Positions 32,906 to 42,326 of a stretch of 64,000 nt of DNA are shown here, one piece after another; positions within the stretch are counted from its first letter, which is position 1, and every line of letters begins with the position of its first letter. The notes under the pieces are model-generated. The model was not told the DNA's origin, did no database searches, and saw nothing but the letters and a program-made list of their open reading frames with translations. Origin of the DNA: Crossiella sp. S99.2 (GTDB lineage: Bacteria; Actinomycetota; Actinomycetes; Mycobacteriales; Pseudonocardiaceae); assembly GCF_023094165.1 (NCBI RefSeq), contig NZ_JALMDK010000003.1, positions 186,001-250,000 on the forward strand, in the 5' to 3' direction. The position numbers and the translations under genes are program-made.

Positions 32906-33862
32906 ATGGATGATCTTGACAGTAGACTGGTCGCCGCGCTGCAGGTGAACGGTCGGGCCACCTGGTCGAGTGTCGCGGCGGCGGTCGGGGTCTCCGAGCG
33001 CACCGTCACCCGGCGGCTGGCTCCGCTGCTGGCCGGTGGCACGGTGCGGGTGAGCGCGATCCCCAACCCGGTGCTCGACCCCGACCTCACCGGTCTGGTC
33101 CTGCGCGTGCGCTGCCGCCCCGGCCGGACGCCGCCGGTGGCCGAGGCCCTGGCCGCGTTGCCCGAGGCGTGGCAGGTGCTCATCCTGGAGGGCGGCGACG
33201 AGATCGCCGCGACGCTGTGGGTGAGCACGCCGGACCGGCTGAAACTGTTGCTGCTCAAGGAACTTCCCAAGACCTCCTCGATCGACTCCTGGCAGACCCG
33301 GCGGCTGCTGTGGATCTTCCCGGACGCGCTGGGCTGGCAGGCCCCGCTGCTGTCGGCCGAGGAGAAGGCCCGGCTGGGCGAGGTGGTGCCGTTGCCGGCG
33401 ACCCGGCCGCTGCCCACCCTGGACGAGGTGGACCGGCGGCTGACCGCGTTGCTGGTCAAGGACGGGCGGATGGGGTTCACCGAACTCGCCCGGCACAGCA
33501 ACGTCTCGGAGTCCACCGCCCGCCGCAAGGTGGACGCTCTGCTGCGTGAGGGCGCCATCGCCATCACCACTGAGGTCGACCCGCGCCTGCTCGGCTACCA
33601 CCTGGAAGCGTTGCTGTGGCTGACCATCCAGCCCGCCGGGCTCGGCAAGGTGGCCAAGGTGCTGGCCGCGCACCCGGCCACCCGGATGGCCGCCACCACC
33701 AGCGGACCGAGCAACCTCCTGGTCGCGGTGGTGTGCCGGGACGGCGAGGACCTCTACGAGCTGCTGACCGGCACCCTGGGCGCGCTGCCGGAGATCACCG
33801 GCGTGGACGTCACCCCGGTGCTGCACGTGGCCCGGCGGGCCGGGGTCAGCCACTCGGCGTGA
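32906..33862 (+). CDS. Lrp/AsnC-family regulator with two tandem units
   Basis: A 318-residue regulator containing two Lrp/AsnC modules. The first helix-turn-helix is LDSRLVAALQVNGRATWSSV followed by AAVGVSERTVTRRLAPLLAG; the second, near residue 175, is VDRRLTALLVKDGRMGFTEL then ARHSNVSESTARRKVDALL. Each is followed by an RAM-like ligand domain (LTGLVLRVRCRPGRTPPVAE and YHLEALLWLTIQPAGLGKVA). Most Lrp proteins have one unit of about 150 residues; the double form is found in actinobacteria. The start is ATG 32906, where the fold begins. The divergent carboxylesterase is a likely target; TTCAGCG (32809) and CGCTGAA (32845) form an inverted repeat between them. Confidence 0.88.
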   Translation: MDDLDSRLVAALQVNGRATWSSVAAAVGVSERTVTRRLAPLLAGGTVRVSAIPNPVLDPDLTGLVLRVRCRPGRTPPVAEALAALPEAWQVLILEGGDEIAATLWVSTPDRLKLLLLKELPKTSSIDSWQTRRLLWIFPDALGWQAPLLSAEEKARLGEVVPLPATRPLPTLDEVDRRLTALLVKDGRMGFTELARHSNVSESTARRKVDALLREGAIAITTEVDPRLLGYHLEALLWLTIQPAGLGKVAKVLAAHPATRMAATTSGPSNLLVAVVCRDGEDLYELLTGTLGALPEITGVDVTPVLHVARRAGVSHSA

Positions 33863-35354
33863 AGTACGGGGTGGTCGGCGGCCCGACCGGGGGCGGCGGC
33901 ACCTGGAGCACCGGCACCGGTTTGCCGCCGGGGTTGCCTTTTGTCTTGGCGCTGAAGGAGATCAGGCCGCTGGCCGCGGGGACCTGGTAGGCGTTGTTGA
34001 GGTTGAGCAGCTGGCTGAGCACGTCCGCGGGGCTGGGCCGGCCGCGGGCCGCGCCGGACTGCTCGGCGGCCAGCCGGATGGCGCGGGCGGCGGTGACCAT
34101 CGCGTCGTGGTGCATCACCGCGTACCCGTCGTCCAGGGAGGCGGGGCTGAAGTGCGCGGTGAAGGCGGCGTGGAAATCGCGGTAGTTCGGCGCTTCCGAC
34201 GCCCCGGCCCGCCACCGCTCATCGTCCACAGAGGACGCGTAGACCGCGGTCACGTTGGCCGCGACCAGTTTGCCGGTGAGCACCTTGACCAGCCCGAACC
34301 CGGTCGCGCCGGTGAGCACGGTGAGCGGTTCGGCCCGGCACACCCGGTGACTGAGCGCCTCGATGAAACTGACCAGGTCGCCTTCCCGGCCCGCGTAGAA
34401 GACCAGCTGCGGGTGCACGGTGCAGATGTTCTTGGTGATGCCGTCGAACATGTTGGGCGTGGCCGCGCCCGGGATGGACGCGCCGACGAAACTCTGTGGC
34501 GGATAACGGAGATAGCCGCCGCGTTCGGTGAACTGCCGCTCGATGGCCTGTTTGAGGGTGCGGGTGTAGAGGTCGGGCTGGTTGGCGTCGTAGACCAGCA
34601 GCCCGTCCCGCAGATCCGCGCGGCCGGACAGGTAGCGGGCCAGCGCGGCGACGTAGTCGGTGTTGGTGGCATTGGCCCGGATGAGGCCGTTGATGTGCTC
34701 GTGGTCCAGGCCGTCGGCGGTGATCAGCGCGCCGATCATGGGCAGGCGCAGCTCGGACAGGCGGGTCGCGGCCGCCGCGGTCTGCGCCACGCTCATGCCC
34801 AGCCCGGACACCGCCACCAGTCGATCGTCGCTGGTGACCCGCTCGGCCAGTGCGGTCACCACCGGTTCCCAGTGCGTCATCCCGGAACCGGCGTTGGCCA
34901 GCAGCAATCGGATCAGCGGCTGCGGATCACCGGCCAGGGAACCGCGGTTGACTCGTTGCTGGCCGACGAAACTGCCCTGTAGCAGGCGCAGGATCTTGGG
35001 TCCGTTGAGCGCGCTGGTGTCGTTCCAGGTCAACGGGGACAACAACGCGACGCTGACGTAGGGCTTGTTCTGGGCTAGCACCCACTCGTTCTCGGCGACG
35101 ATTTTCCGTTGCACCTCGGCCAGATCCGGGTGGAACTCGTAGGAGCCGTCGGTGACGCCGACGCATTCACCGTCCACTTCGGACACCCCGGAGGACGGTC
35201 CGCCGCAGGCGCCGAGCAGCCGGTCGCCGATCCAGATCGCGCCCGCGGCCACCAGCAGCACGACGGCGGTGAGCACGCCGAGGTTGCGGATCCGCCGCCG
35301 CCGGCCCGCTTTGGTGGGCGGGGGCGTGAAATCGATGGTGTCCAGGTCGGTCAT
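33846..35354 (-). CDS. Membrane-anchored periplasmic-binding-type (type 1) sensor protein
   Basis: A 502-residue protein with a short basic cytoplasmic N-terminus (PPPTKAGRRRRIRN), one membrane span at about residues 26-48, and a large extracellular domain. The domain resembles branched-chain amino acid-type ABC substrate-binding proteins: VSVALLSPLTWNDTSALNG, LVAVSGLGMSVAQTAAAATR, PMIGALITADGLDHEHINGL and DGYAVMHHDAMVTAARAIR. No clear lipobox is present (charged residues directly precede the Cys in RLLGAC), and no ABC permease or ABC ATPase is nearby. It is coupled by ATGA overlap to a STAND-like NTPase. A sensory rather than a transport role is therefore inferred. Its 3' end overlaps the convergent Lrp gene by 17 bases. 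Confidence 0.8.
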   Translation of the reverse strand: MTDLDTIDFTPPPTKAGRRRRIRNLGVLTAVVLLVAAGAIWIGDRLLGACGGPSSGVSEVDGECVGVTDGSYEFHPDLAEVQRKIVAENEWVLAQNKPYVSVALLSPLTWNDTSALNGPKILRLLQGSFVGQQRVNRGSLAGDPQPLIRLLLANAGSGMTHWEPVVTALAERVTSDDRLVAVSGLGMSVAQTAAAATRLSELRLPMIGALITADGLDHEHINGLIRANATNTDYVAALARYLSGRADLRDGLLVYDANQPDLYTRTLKQAIERQFTERGGYLRYPPQSFVGASIPGAATPNMFDGITKNICTVHPQLVFYAGREGDLVSFIEALSHRVCRAEPLTVLTGATGFGLVKVLTGKLVAANVTAVYASSVDDERWRAGASEAPNYRDFHAAFTAHFSPASLDDGYAVMHHDAMVTAARAIRLAAEQSGAARGRPSPADVLSQLLNLNNAYQVPAASGLISFSAKTKGNPGGKPVPVLQVPPPPVGPPTTPYFTPSG

Positions 35355-37282
35355 GACTGCTCCGCGAGTCGCTGGTAGCGGCGGGACTCATCGAGGAGCA
35401 CCGTGGGCGAGGCCCCCGAATAGGTGGCCAGGGTGGTGAAGTGGGTGGCGATCTCCTGGTGCAGGCGGCCGCGGGTGTCCCGGTGCAGGGGGTCGGTGTC
35501 CAGCCACAGGGCGGCGATCAGGCCGGCGACGGTGTGCTGGGTGTCGCCGGCCGGGCCCAGGTTGTGCAGCAGCGTGGCCACCTCGTCCACCGCGGGCAGG
35601 CGGTGGGGCAGGCGGTTGGGGGCGGCGGTGACCTGGTGCAGTTCGGCCAGCCAGGTAGTGGTGTCCAGGTGCTTGAGGCGCTGGGTTTCGGCCGCGGCGA
35701 CCCCGGCGAGGTCCTCGGCGGCCAGGGCGTAGTAGCGGGCGGCGACCGAGCCCTCCAGGCTGTGCCTGCGCAGGGTGTCGAAGACCCTGGACCAGGGGGC
35801 GGGATCGGTGGGGGCGCGGCGGGCCAGGCGGTGCAACAGCAGGCGGCGCAACAGGTTTCCGCTGCCGGACCACAGGTGGGTGGCCTCGATCTCGGGCAGC
35901 GAGGTGCGGTCCCTGGCGCGGAGTTCGGCCTGGCCGGCCAGCCAGAGGCCGTCGTCCTCGGTGCGGGCGGCGGCGCAGGTGACCAGGTCGGTCAGCACGG
36001 TGAGGTCGGGGAAGTCCAGTTCGACCGGGTAGTCCTGGAGTAGGCGGTGCAGCAGGCGGTCGGCCACGCACAGCGGGGTGTCCTGTTCCAGGCCGTGCGG
36101 TTCCCGTTTGGTGAGCAGTTCGGCGATTTCCGGGCGCGCCTCGGCGTGTGCGCGCAGGGCGTCGACGAGCAGCCGGGCCGCGGCGGGGTGGCCGCCGGTG
36201 AAGCGGTGCACGGTGTGTGCGATCCGCCGGTCATCGCCGACCCGGGCGCCGAGCGTGGCGAGCAGTTCGCGCACCTCGTCCTCGGTGAGGTCGGGCAGCC
36301 GCAGGTGCAGCCAGCGCGGATGTTGCGGGTCGACGCGTCGTTGCAGCTCGGCGTAAGTGCGGTCGCGCGGGGTCAGGGTGGCCACGTCGGCGGGGTCGAT
36401 CCGGTCCAGCAGCGGGCCGCGGCTGGTGACGACCAGGGTGAGCGGGTCGGGGGCGGTCTGCTTGCGGGTGTCGGTGAGGCGGAGCAGGAACCGGCGGCCG
36501 ACCGGGGTGTCCGCGTTGTCCAGTAGGGCCACGCAGTTCAGCGACCACTCGGCGGCGCGGCGGGTGCCGAACCCGGCGCGCAGGTCGGCCAGGAATGCCC
36601 GGCACAGCAACTGTTCCAGGAGGTACTGGCCTTGTTCGTGGTCGGGGTCGCGGGCCCATTCGTTGATGTCGACCAGCACTTCGAGGGCGTCCTCGTCGAG
36701 GTCGCGGTCCTGGTGCTTGAACCAGCCCAGGAAGCGGCCGAGCACCACCCTGGTCCACCGCCAGCCCGAGGCCCAGCCCACCAGCGAACCGGCCAGCCTG
36801 CCCAGCGGACCGGGCGGCACCCCCGGTGGCAGTTCGACCGTGCCGAGGGCTTCGCCAGCCGCGGTCTCCAGGATCTGGGCCAGGGTGTCCAGGCGGCGGC
36901 GTTGTTGCAGCACCGCGAGGACCTGGCGGCGGGCAGCCGGACGGTCCTCGGGCAGGTCCAGGGCCATCACCACGGTCGCGGCGGCCAGCCGGGGGAAGCG
37001 CAGGTGGCCGTAGCCGCGGCACCAGCGGTTGAGCTGCGAGGCCAGCGCGGAGAGCAGCTGCGGGATGGAGGCGTGTTTGCCTGCTTCCAGGTCCAGGCGG
37101 GCGTAGGGCACGTGCTGGTCCAGCCGCCGGGCCAGGTCGGTGAGCAGGGTGGTTTTGCCGCTGCCCCGGGACCCGGCCACCACCAGCACCGGGTAGCCGC
37201 GGCTGGTCGGCCGGTCGTGCTGTTCCGGCCGGGACATCAGTTCGCGGACCAGGCGGATGGCCGCGCTGCGTGATCGACCCAT
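35351..37282 (-). CDS. STAND-like P-loop NTPase
   Basis: A 643-residue cytosolic NTPase. The Walker A motif is GSRGSGKTT (residues 37-45), preceded by the strand YPVLVVA. A Walker B-like strand is NCVALLDNADTP, the sensor strand is LTLVVTSRGPLLD, and a GxP-type helix is FTGGHPAAARLLVDAL. The VVTSR and GGHP motifs are typical of STAND/AP-ATPase signalling NTPases. The C-terminal half is helical without obvious TPR or WD repeats. No membrane span is convincing, though residues 165-190 are hydrophobic. It is the first gene of a two-gene operon and overlaps the binding-protein gene by ATGA, which indicates a functional pair. The output of the system is unknown. Confidence 0.78.
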   Translation of the reverse strand: MGRSRSAAIRLVRELMSRPEQHDRPTSRGYPVLVVAGSRGSGKTTLLTDLARRLDQHVPYARLDLEAGKHASIPQLLSALASQLNRWCRGYGHLRFPRLAAATVVMALDLPEDRPAARRQVLAVLQQRRRLDTLAQILETAAGEALGTVELPPGVPPGPLGRLAGSLVGWASGWRWTRVVLGRFLGWFKHQDRDLDEDALEVLVDINEWARDPDHEQGQYLLEQLLCRAFLADLRAGFGTRRAAEWSLNCVALLDNADTPVGRRFLLRLTDTRKQTAPDPLTLVVTSRGPLLDRIDPADVATLTPRDRTYAELQRRVDPQHPRWLHLRLPDLTEDEVRELLATLGARVGDDRRIAHTVHRFTGGHPAAARLLVDALRAHAEARPEIAELLTKREPHGLEQDTPLCVADRLLHRLLQDYPVELDFPDLTVLTDLVTCAAARTEDDGLWLAGQAELRARDRTSLPEIEATHLWSGSGNLLRRLLLHRLARRAPTDPAPWSRVFDTLRRHSLEGSVAARYYALAAEDLAGVAAAETQRLKHLDTTTWLAELHQVTAAPNRLPHRLPAVDEVATLLHNLGPAGDTQHTVAGLIAALWLDTDPLHRDTRGRLHQEIATHFTTLATYSGASPTVLLDESRRYQRLAEQS

Positions 37283-37366
37283 GATTCGACGCTAGTCAGG
37301 CGCCGCGAACCGTAAGGACAGATGTCTCAAACGTTATGTGGTCAATCGATTACCGGGAGTTGTTGG

Positions 37367-39268
37367 TCAGGGTCGGAGCCAGCGGTCGAACCAGGCCCGG
37401 GTGCGGCGCAGGAGGTCGAGTTGGTGGTTGCGTTCCCGGATCGAGTGGCCCTCTCTGGGGTAGATCACGAACTCGTGCTCGGCGCCGAAGTGGCGCAGTG
37501 CCCGGTGGAAGTACACGGCCTGGCCGAGGGGGACGTTGGTGTCCTGGGCCCCGTGCAGGATGAGCACCGGGGTGCGGACGCGGCCGGCGAAGGAGACCGG
37601 GCTGACCGCGTCATGGCGGTGTGGGCCGATTCCGTGCCACCCGGTGCTGCCGCCGAGCGCGGCCTCGAACTGGCCGTTCTCCCCGGTCGCGGCGAGCATC
37701 CCCCAGTCGGTGACGCCAGCGTTGACCAGCGCGGCGCGAAACCGCTCGGTCTGCCCGATCGCCCAGGCGGCCAGGAAGCCGCCGTGGCTCCCGCCGGCGA
37801 TGCCCAGCCGATCGGGATCAGCGATGCCCTCGGCGATGAGCAGGTCGATGCCGGTCTGGATGTCGGTCCATTCCTCCTGGCCGACCCGGCCGGCGACGCT
37901 GGCGGCGAACTGGTGGCCGTGGCCCTGGCCGCCGCGTGGGTTGGGCAGGAACACCGCGTATCCGGCGGTGGCCAGCCACTGCGCGCTGGGGAACCAGAAC
38001 AGCTGGAGCCGATCGGCGTACCGGTCGTAGGGGCCTCCGTGCGCGATCGTGACGAGCGGGAACGGGCCGTCCGAAGCGGATTTCCCGGCTGGCAGTACGA
38101 GCAGACCGTCCAGATCGAGGCCGTCGGCGGCGCGATAGGCCAGCGGTCGCTGGGTGCCGAAGGTGATGCCGTCCAGTTCGGGCCGGGTGTCGGTGATCTT
38201 CCGCAGCGGTCCGGCTGGTGGTCCGAGGTGAACGTTCGTGGCTTGGTAACGGGTGCCGGTCAGTACCGCGATCACCGTGCCCGCGGGGGTGGTGGTGAGG
38301 TCGTCGAGGCGGCCGGGGTGCTGCGACAGTGGGGTGGGACCGTCGGGGTCGAGCCGGGCCAGGGTCGTGTTCAGGCCGTCGGCGAACACCACCAGCGGGG
38401 CGGCGTCGGTCTGGCTCAGTTCGGTGGGGCACATCGGCAGGCCGGCGGTGCGGTTGCGTCGGACGCGGCTGCCCAGGGCCAGGTCGAACACGGCGGCGCC
38501 GGCCTGCAGGACCGGTGGGGTGAGCGCGACATAGCCGAGGTGCCAACCGTCCTCGCCCGGCCACCAGGCCAGCGAGTGCGCGTCGGCCTCGACCGGTCCG
38601 AGGTCCGCCGCGGTCCCCGTTGCGGGGTCGAACAGGTGCAGGCGGCCGGTGCGGGGGCCGTAGTCCTGGTCGGCGCTGGCCTGGGTGAGCACGGCGAGCG
38701 GGCCACCGTCGGGTCGTTGCCGCAGTTCGACGACGTGCCGGTGGCCGAACACGCTCGGGGTGCTGACCTGGCCGGTGCGCAGGTCGAGCAGGCGCAGCCG
38801 GGCCCGCGGTTCGCGCTCACCGACGACAATGGCGTCATCGCGGTCCTGGACGCGACGCGCGTCCTGCTCGGTGGGCTCGTCTTCGGCGAGCAACGCGACC
38901 AGGTTGGGATCGGCGAGCGGCAGGTGGTCGATGATGCCGGCGCGCCAGGTGGTCAACGCGATCACCACGTCATGGGTGCGGGTAAGCCGGTGCACCTGCG
39001 CGGTGCCACGTTCGGCGCGGTCGGACAGGAAGTACAGCGTGCGCGAGTCCGCGGACCAGCGCGGCCGGGACTCCGTCGCGGTGTCGCTGGTCGCCCGGCG
39101 CCACCCACCGTCGCCTTCGAGGTCGGCGAGCCAGAGTGTGGTGTCGAGGTGGTCACCGATTCGGCTGGTGGGCGCGAGAACGTAGCAGAGCAGCTGCCCG
39201 TTCGGCGCGATAGCCGGGGTCTGCGGGACGTGCCCCTCGACCACGAGTTCGGCGGTCAAACCTGTCAT
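37367..39268 (-). CDS. S9-family serine peptidase (prolyl oligopeptidase type)
   Basis: A 633-residue peptidase. Residues 1-360 form an N-terminal beta-propeller (repeated strands such as PRWSADSRTLYFLSDRAERG and LRLLDLRTGQVSTP). The C-terminal alpha/beta hydrolase domain contains PLVTIAHGGPYDRYADRLQL, the nucleophile motif GIAGGSHGGFLAAWA, the acid in LHGAQDTNVPLGQ and the base in YPREGHSIRERNHQ. The order and spacing fit acylaminoacyl- or dipeptidyl-peptidase-like S9C enzymes. No signal peptide is seen, so it is cytosolic. It is monocistronic and divergent from recD2. Confidence 0.92.
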   Translation of the reverse strand: MTGLTAELVVEGHVPQTPAIAPNGQLLCYVLAPTSRIGDHLDTTLWLADLEGDGGWRRATSDTATESRPRWSADSRTLYFLSDRAERGTAQVHRLTRTHDVVIALTTWRAGIIDHLPLADPNLVALLAEDEPTEQDARRVQDRDDAIVVGEREPRARLRLLDLRTGQVSTPSVFGHRHVVELRQRPDGGPLAVLTQASADQDYGPRTGRLHLFDPATGTAADLGPVEADAHSLAWWPGEDGWHLGYVALTPPVLQAGAAVFDLALGSRVRRNRTAGLPMCPTELSQTDAAPLVVFADGLNTTLARLDPDGPTPLSQHPGRLDDLTTTPAGTVIAVLTGTRYQATNVHLGPPAGPLRKITDTRPELDGITFGTQRPLAYRAADGLDLDGLLVLPAGKSASDGPFPLVTIAHGGPYDRYADRLQLFWFPSAQWLATAGYAVFLPNPRGGQGHGHQFAASVAGRVGQEEWTDIQTGIDLLIAEGIADPDRLGIAGGSHGGFLAAWAIGQTERFRAALVNAGVTDWGMLAATGENGQFEAALGGSTGWHGIGPHRHDAVSPVSFAGRVRTPVLILHGAQDTNVPLGQAVYFHRALRHFGAEHEFVIYPREGHSIRERNHQLDLLRRTRAWFDRWLRP

Positions 39269-39386
39269 GCGATGAGTGTGTCAACGTCACCAGCGCGGCA
39301 CCCCGCTGCCCGGCTGCCGTGCCCTCGCGTCAGCCGGGGCTGTGATAGGTGTTGTCCCGGCGTGGACACGGCGAGGGGTGGCGGGG

Positions 39387-41603
39387 ATGAACGGGGGCGA
39401 ACCGTTCAAGCACGCGGTGCTGGAGGGGGTCCTCGAACGGATCACCTTCGCCAACGAGGACACCGGCTACACCGTGGCCAGGGTGGACACCGGGCGCGGC
39501 GCCAACGATCTGCTGACCGTGGTCGGCGCGCTGCTGGGCGCGCAACCCGGTGAGTCGCTGCGGATGCGCGGGCGGTGGGGCTCGCATACCCAGTACGGCA
39601 AGCAGTTCCACGTCGAGGACTACACGACGGTGCTGCCCGCGACCATCCAGGGCATCCGGCGCTACCTGGGTTCCGGGCTGATCAAGGGCATCGGACCGGT
39701 GCTGGCAGACCGGATCGTCACCCACTTCGGCGTGGACGCCCTGGACGTGATCGAGCAGACCCCGCAGCGGCTGATCGAGGTGCCCAAGCTCGGACCCAAG
39801 CGCACCAAGCTGATCGCCGCCGCTTGGGAGGAACAGAAGGCCATCAAGGAAGTGATGATCTTCCTGCAAGGGGTCGGGGTGTCGACCTCCCTGGCGGTGC
39901 GGATCTACAAGCAGTACGCGGAGAAGTCCATCGACGTGGTGCGCACCGAGCCCTACCGGCTGGCCACCGACGTGTGGGGGATCGGGTTCCGCACCGCCGA
40001 CACCATCGCCAAGTCGGTCGGCATCCCGCACGACAGCCCGCAACGGGTCAAGGCCGGCCTGCAGTTCACCCTGTCCGAGGCCACCGGCAACGGCAACTGC
40101 TTCCTGCCCGAACAGGAACTCATCAGCGAGGCGATCAAGATCCTCCAGGTGGACACCGGCCTGGTGATCGACTGCCTGGCCGAACTCATCGCCGAGGAAG
40201 GCGTGGTCCGCGAACAGGTACCGGGCGAGGACGCGCAGACCCCGGTGGGCGCGATCTACCTGGTTCCCTTCCACCGCGCGGAAATCAGCCTGGCCGCCGC
40301 GCTGCTGCGGCTGCTGCGCACCGGCGAGGACCGGATGCCGGAGTTCGCCGCGGTGGACTGGACCAAGGCCCTGGCCTGGTTGCGGCGGCAGAACAACACC
40401 GAACTGGCCGGGGCACAGGAAGAGGCGGTGAAGCTGGCGCTGACCGAGAAGGTCGCGGTGCTCACCGGCGGACCCGGCTGCGGCAAGAGCTTCACCGTGC
40501 GCTCCATCGTCTCCCTGGCACGGGCCAAGAACGCCAGGGTGGTCCTGGCCGCGCCGACCGGCCGCGCGGCCAAGCGCCTCACCGAGCTGACCGGGCACCC
40601 GGCCGCGACCGTGCACCGGTTGCTGGAGCTGCGACCCGGTGGTGACGCGGCCTTCGACCGGGACCGGCCGCTGCCCGCGGACCTGGTCGTGGTGGACGAG
40701 GCGTCCATGCTGGATCTGTTGCTGGCCAACAAGTTGGTCAAGGCCATCGGGCCCGGCGCGCACCTGCTGCTGGTCGGCGATGTGGACCAGTTGCCGTCGG
40801 TGGGGGCGGGGGAGGTGCTGCGTGATCTCCTGGCCGCGGACAGTCCGATCCCGCATGTGCGGCTGACCCAGGTTTTCCGGCAGGCGCAACAGTCCGGGGT
40901 GGTGACCAACGCGCACCGGATCAACGCGGGCGAACAGCCGATCACCGACGGCCTGGACGATTTTTTCCTGTTCCCGGTGGAAGAAGCCGAGGCCGCCGCG
41001 GAGTTGACGGTGGATGTGGTGGCGCGGCGGTTGCCGAAGAAGTTCGGGGTGAACCCGCGGCGGGATGTGCAGGTGCTGGCGCCGATGCACCGCGGTCCGG
41101 CCGGTGCGGGGGCGTTGAACCTGGTGCTGCAGGAGGCGTTGACGCCCAGCCGCCCGGAGGTGCCGGAACGCCGCTTCGGCGGGCGGGTGTTCCGGGTGGG
41201 GGACAAGGTGACCCAGATCCGCAACAACTACGACAAGGGCGCCAACGGCGTGTTCAACGGCACCCTGGGTGTGGTGGTGGCGCTGGACAACGACGAGCAG
41301 AAGCTGACCGTGCGCACCGATGAGGACGAGGACGTCGACTACGAGTTCGGCGAATTGGACGAGCTGACGCATGCCTACGCGGTGACCATCCACCGCAGCC
41401 AGGGCAGCGAGTATCCGGTGGTGGTGGTTCCGCTGACGACGAGTTCGTGGATGATGTTGCAGCGCAATCTGCTGTACACGGCGGTGACCCGGGCGAAGCG
41501 GATCGTGGTGCTGGTCGGGTCGCGGCGGGCGATCGGTCAGGCGGTGCGCACGGTCGGGGCCGGGCGCAGGCACACCGCGCTGGCCTGGCGGCTGCGCGGA
41601 TAG
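39387..41603 (+). CDS. recD2: ATP-dependent RecD-like DNA helicase (RecD2)
   Basis: A 738-residue superfamily 1B helicase, 5'-3' polarity in characterised homologues, without RecB or RecC neighbours. The N-terminal OB-like part (LEGVLERITFANEDTGYTVA) and helix-hairpin-helix repeats (GSGLIKGIGPVLADRIVTHFG) identify RecD2. Helicase motifs are I AVLTGGPGCGKSFTVRSI, Ia VLAAPTGRAAKRLTEL, II LVVVDEASMLDLLLAN, III LLLVGDVDQLPSVGAGEVL and VI LLYTAVTRAKRIVVLVG. ATG 39387 is chosen; a GTG nine bases upstream is also in frame. The family is linked to DNA repair and stress tolerance. Confidence 0.95.
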   Translation: MNGGEPFKHAVLEGVLERITFANEDTGYTVARVDTGRGANDLLTVVGALLGAQPGESLRMRGRWGSHTQYGKQFHVEDYTTVLPATIQGIRRYLGSGLIKGIGPVLADRIVTHFGVDALDVIEQTPQRLIEVPKLGPKRTKLIAAAWEEQKAIKEVMIFLQGVGVSTSLAVRIYKQYAEKSIDVVRTEPYRLATDVWGIGFRTADTIAKSVGIPHDSPQRVKAGLQFTLSEATGNGNCFLPEQELISEAIKILQVDTGLVIDCLAELIAEEGVVREQVPGEDAQTPVGAIYLVPFHRAEISLAAALLRLLRTGEDRMPEFAAVDWTKALAWLRRQNNTELAGAQEEAVKLALTEKVAVLTGGPGCGKSFTVRSIVSLARAKNARVVLAAPTGRAAKRLTELTGHPAATVHRLLELRPGGDAAFDRDRPLPADLVVVDEASMLDLLLANKLVKAIGPGAHLLLVGDVDQLPSVGAGEVLRDLLAADSPIPHVRLTQVFRQAQQSGVVTNAHRINAGEQPITDGLDDFFLFPVEEAEAAAELTVDVVARRLPKKFGVNPRRDVQVLAPMHRGPAGAGALNLVLQEALTPSRPEVPERRFGGRVFRVGDKVTQIRNNYDKGANGVFNGTLGVVVALDNDEQKLTVRTDEDEDVDYEFGELDELTHAYAVTIHRSQGSEYPVVVVPLTTSSWMMLQRNLLYTAVTRAKRIVVLVGSRRAIGQAVRTVGAGRRHTALAWRLRG

Positions 41604-41631
41604 GCGTTGCGCGGCAACAGGATCGTGTGGG

Positions 41632-42234
41632 TCAGGACTGGTCCAGGGCCCGTTCGATCGCGCGGCGGGCCCGGTTCGCGGCCGTCTGGTCGTGCTGGAG
41701 TTGCATGGCCGCGTTCAACGCCAGCCCGGCGGCGATGATCTCGAACAGCGCCTGGTCGAGATCGAACCCGGCGGGCAGCTCGCCGTTGTCCACCGCCGCG
41801 ACCAGGTCCGCCCGCAGCTGGTCCCGCCAGCGCGACCACACCTCGGCCACCGCGTCGCGGACCCGGCCGGGGCGGCCGTCGTACTCGGTGAGCGCCGCGG
41901 TCATCAGGCAGCCGCCGGGCAGCAGCGGCGCCTCCAGGTAGTCCACGGAGTTCGCGCACACCGCGCGCAGCCGTGCCAGACCCGGCGGCTCGGCCAGTGC
42001 GGGCTCGACCACCCGGTGCCAGAAGTCCACGAACGCCTTGTCCAGGGTGGAGATCTGCAACGTCTCCTTGGTGCCGAAATGCTTGTGCACCCCGGACTTG
42101 CTCATCTCCAGCTCCTCGGCGAGCCGGCCGATGGTGATGCCGTCCAGGCCCTCCTCGGAGGCGATCTCGGCGGCGCGGTCGAGGATCCGGCCCCGGGTGG
42201 CCTGGGCTTCGGCCGCTGAGCGTCGTGGTGACAT
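41632..42234 (-). CDS. TetR/AcrR-family regulator
   Basis: A 200-residue TetR-type repressor. The DNA-binding domain runs TRGRILDRAAEIASEEGLDG, then ITIGRLAEELEMSKSGVHKH and FGTKETLQISTLD. The C-terminal domain matches the TetR_C_39-like pattern (APLLPGGCLMTAALTEYDGR). It is divergent from an MBL-fold hydrolase, and the 92-base gap contains a 16-bp perfect inverted repeat that is presumably its operator. Confidence 0.92.
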   Translation of the reverse strand: MSPRRSAAEAQATRGRILDRAAEIASEEGLDGITIGRLAEELEMSKSGVHKHFGTKETLQISTLDKAFVDFWHRVVEPALAEPPGLARLRAVCANSVDYLEAPLLPGGCLMTAALTEYDGRPGRVRDAVAEVWSRWRDQLRADLVAAVDNGELPAGFDLDQALFEIIAAGLALNAAMQLQHDQTAANRARRAIERALDQS

Positions 42235-42244
42235 GTGACGAGAA

Positions 42245-42290
42245 TAGCGTACGGGCGTTCGCTATTGATTTAGAGAACGCCCGTACGCTA
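42245..42290. promoter_or_regulatory. Long inverted repeat operator between tetR and MBL gene
   Basis: TAGCGTACGGGCGTTC (42245-42260) and GAACGCCCGTACGCTA (42275-42290) are perfect inverted repeats separated by 14 bases. The left arm continues into CGCTA, so it also forms its own shorter palindrome (TAGCG-N10-CGCTA). The site starts 10 bases from the tetR start codon, fitting autorepression and control of the divergent hydrolase. Confidence 0.8.
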
Positions 42291-42326
42291 ACTTCCGCGG
42301 TAGCCACCGGAACGAGGGAGTGCGAG

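Noticed and set aside
33846..35354. Component of an ABC amino acid transporter
   Set aside because: No permease or ABC ATPase is nearby, the protein has a cytoplasmic tail and a span without a clear lipobox, and it is coupled to a STAND-like NTPase.
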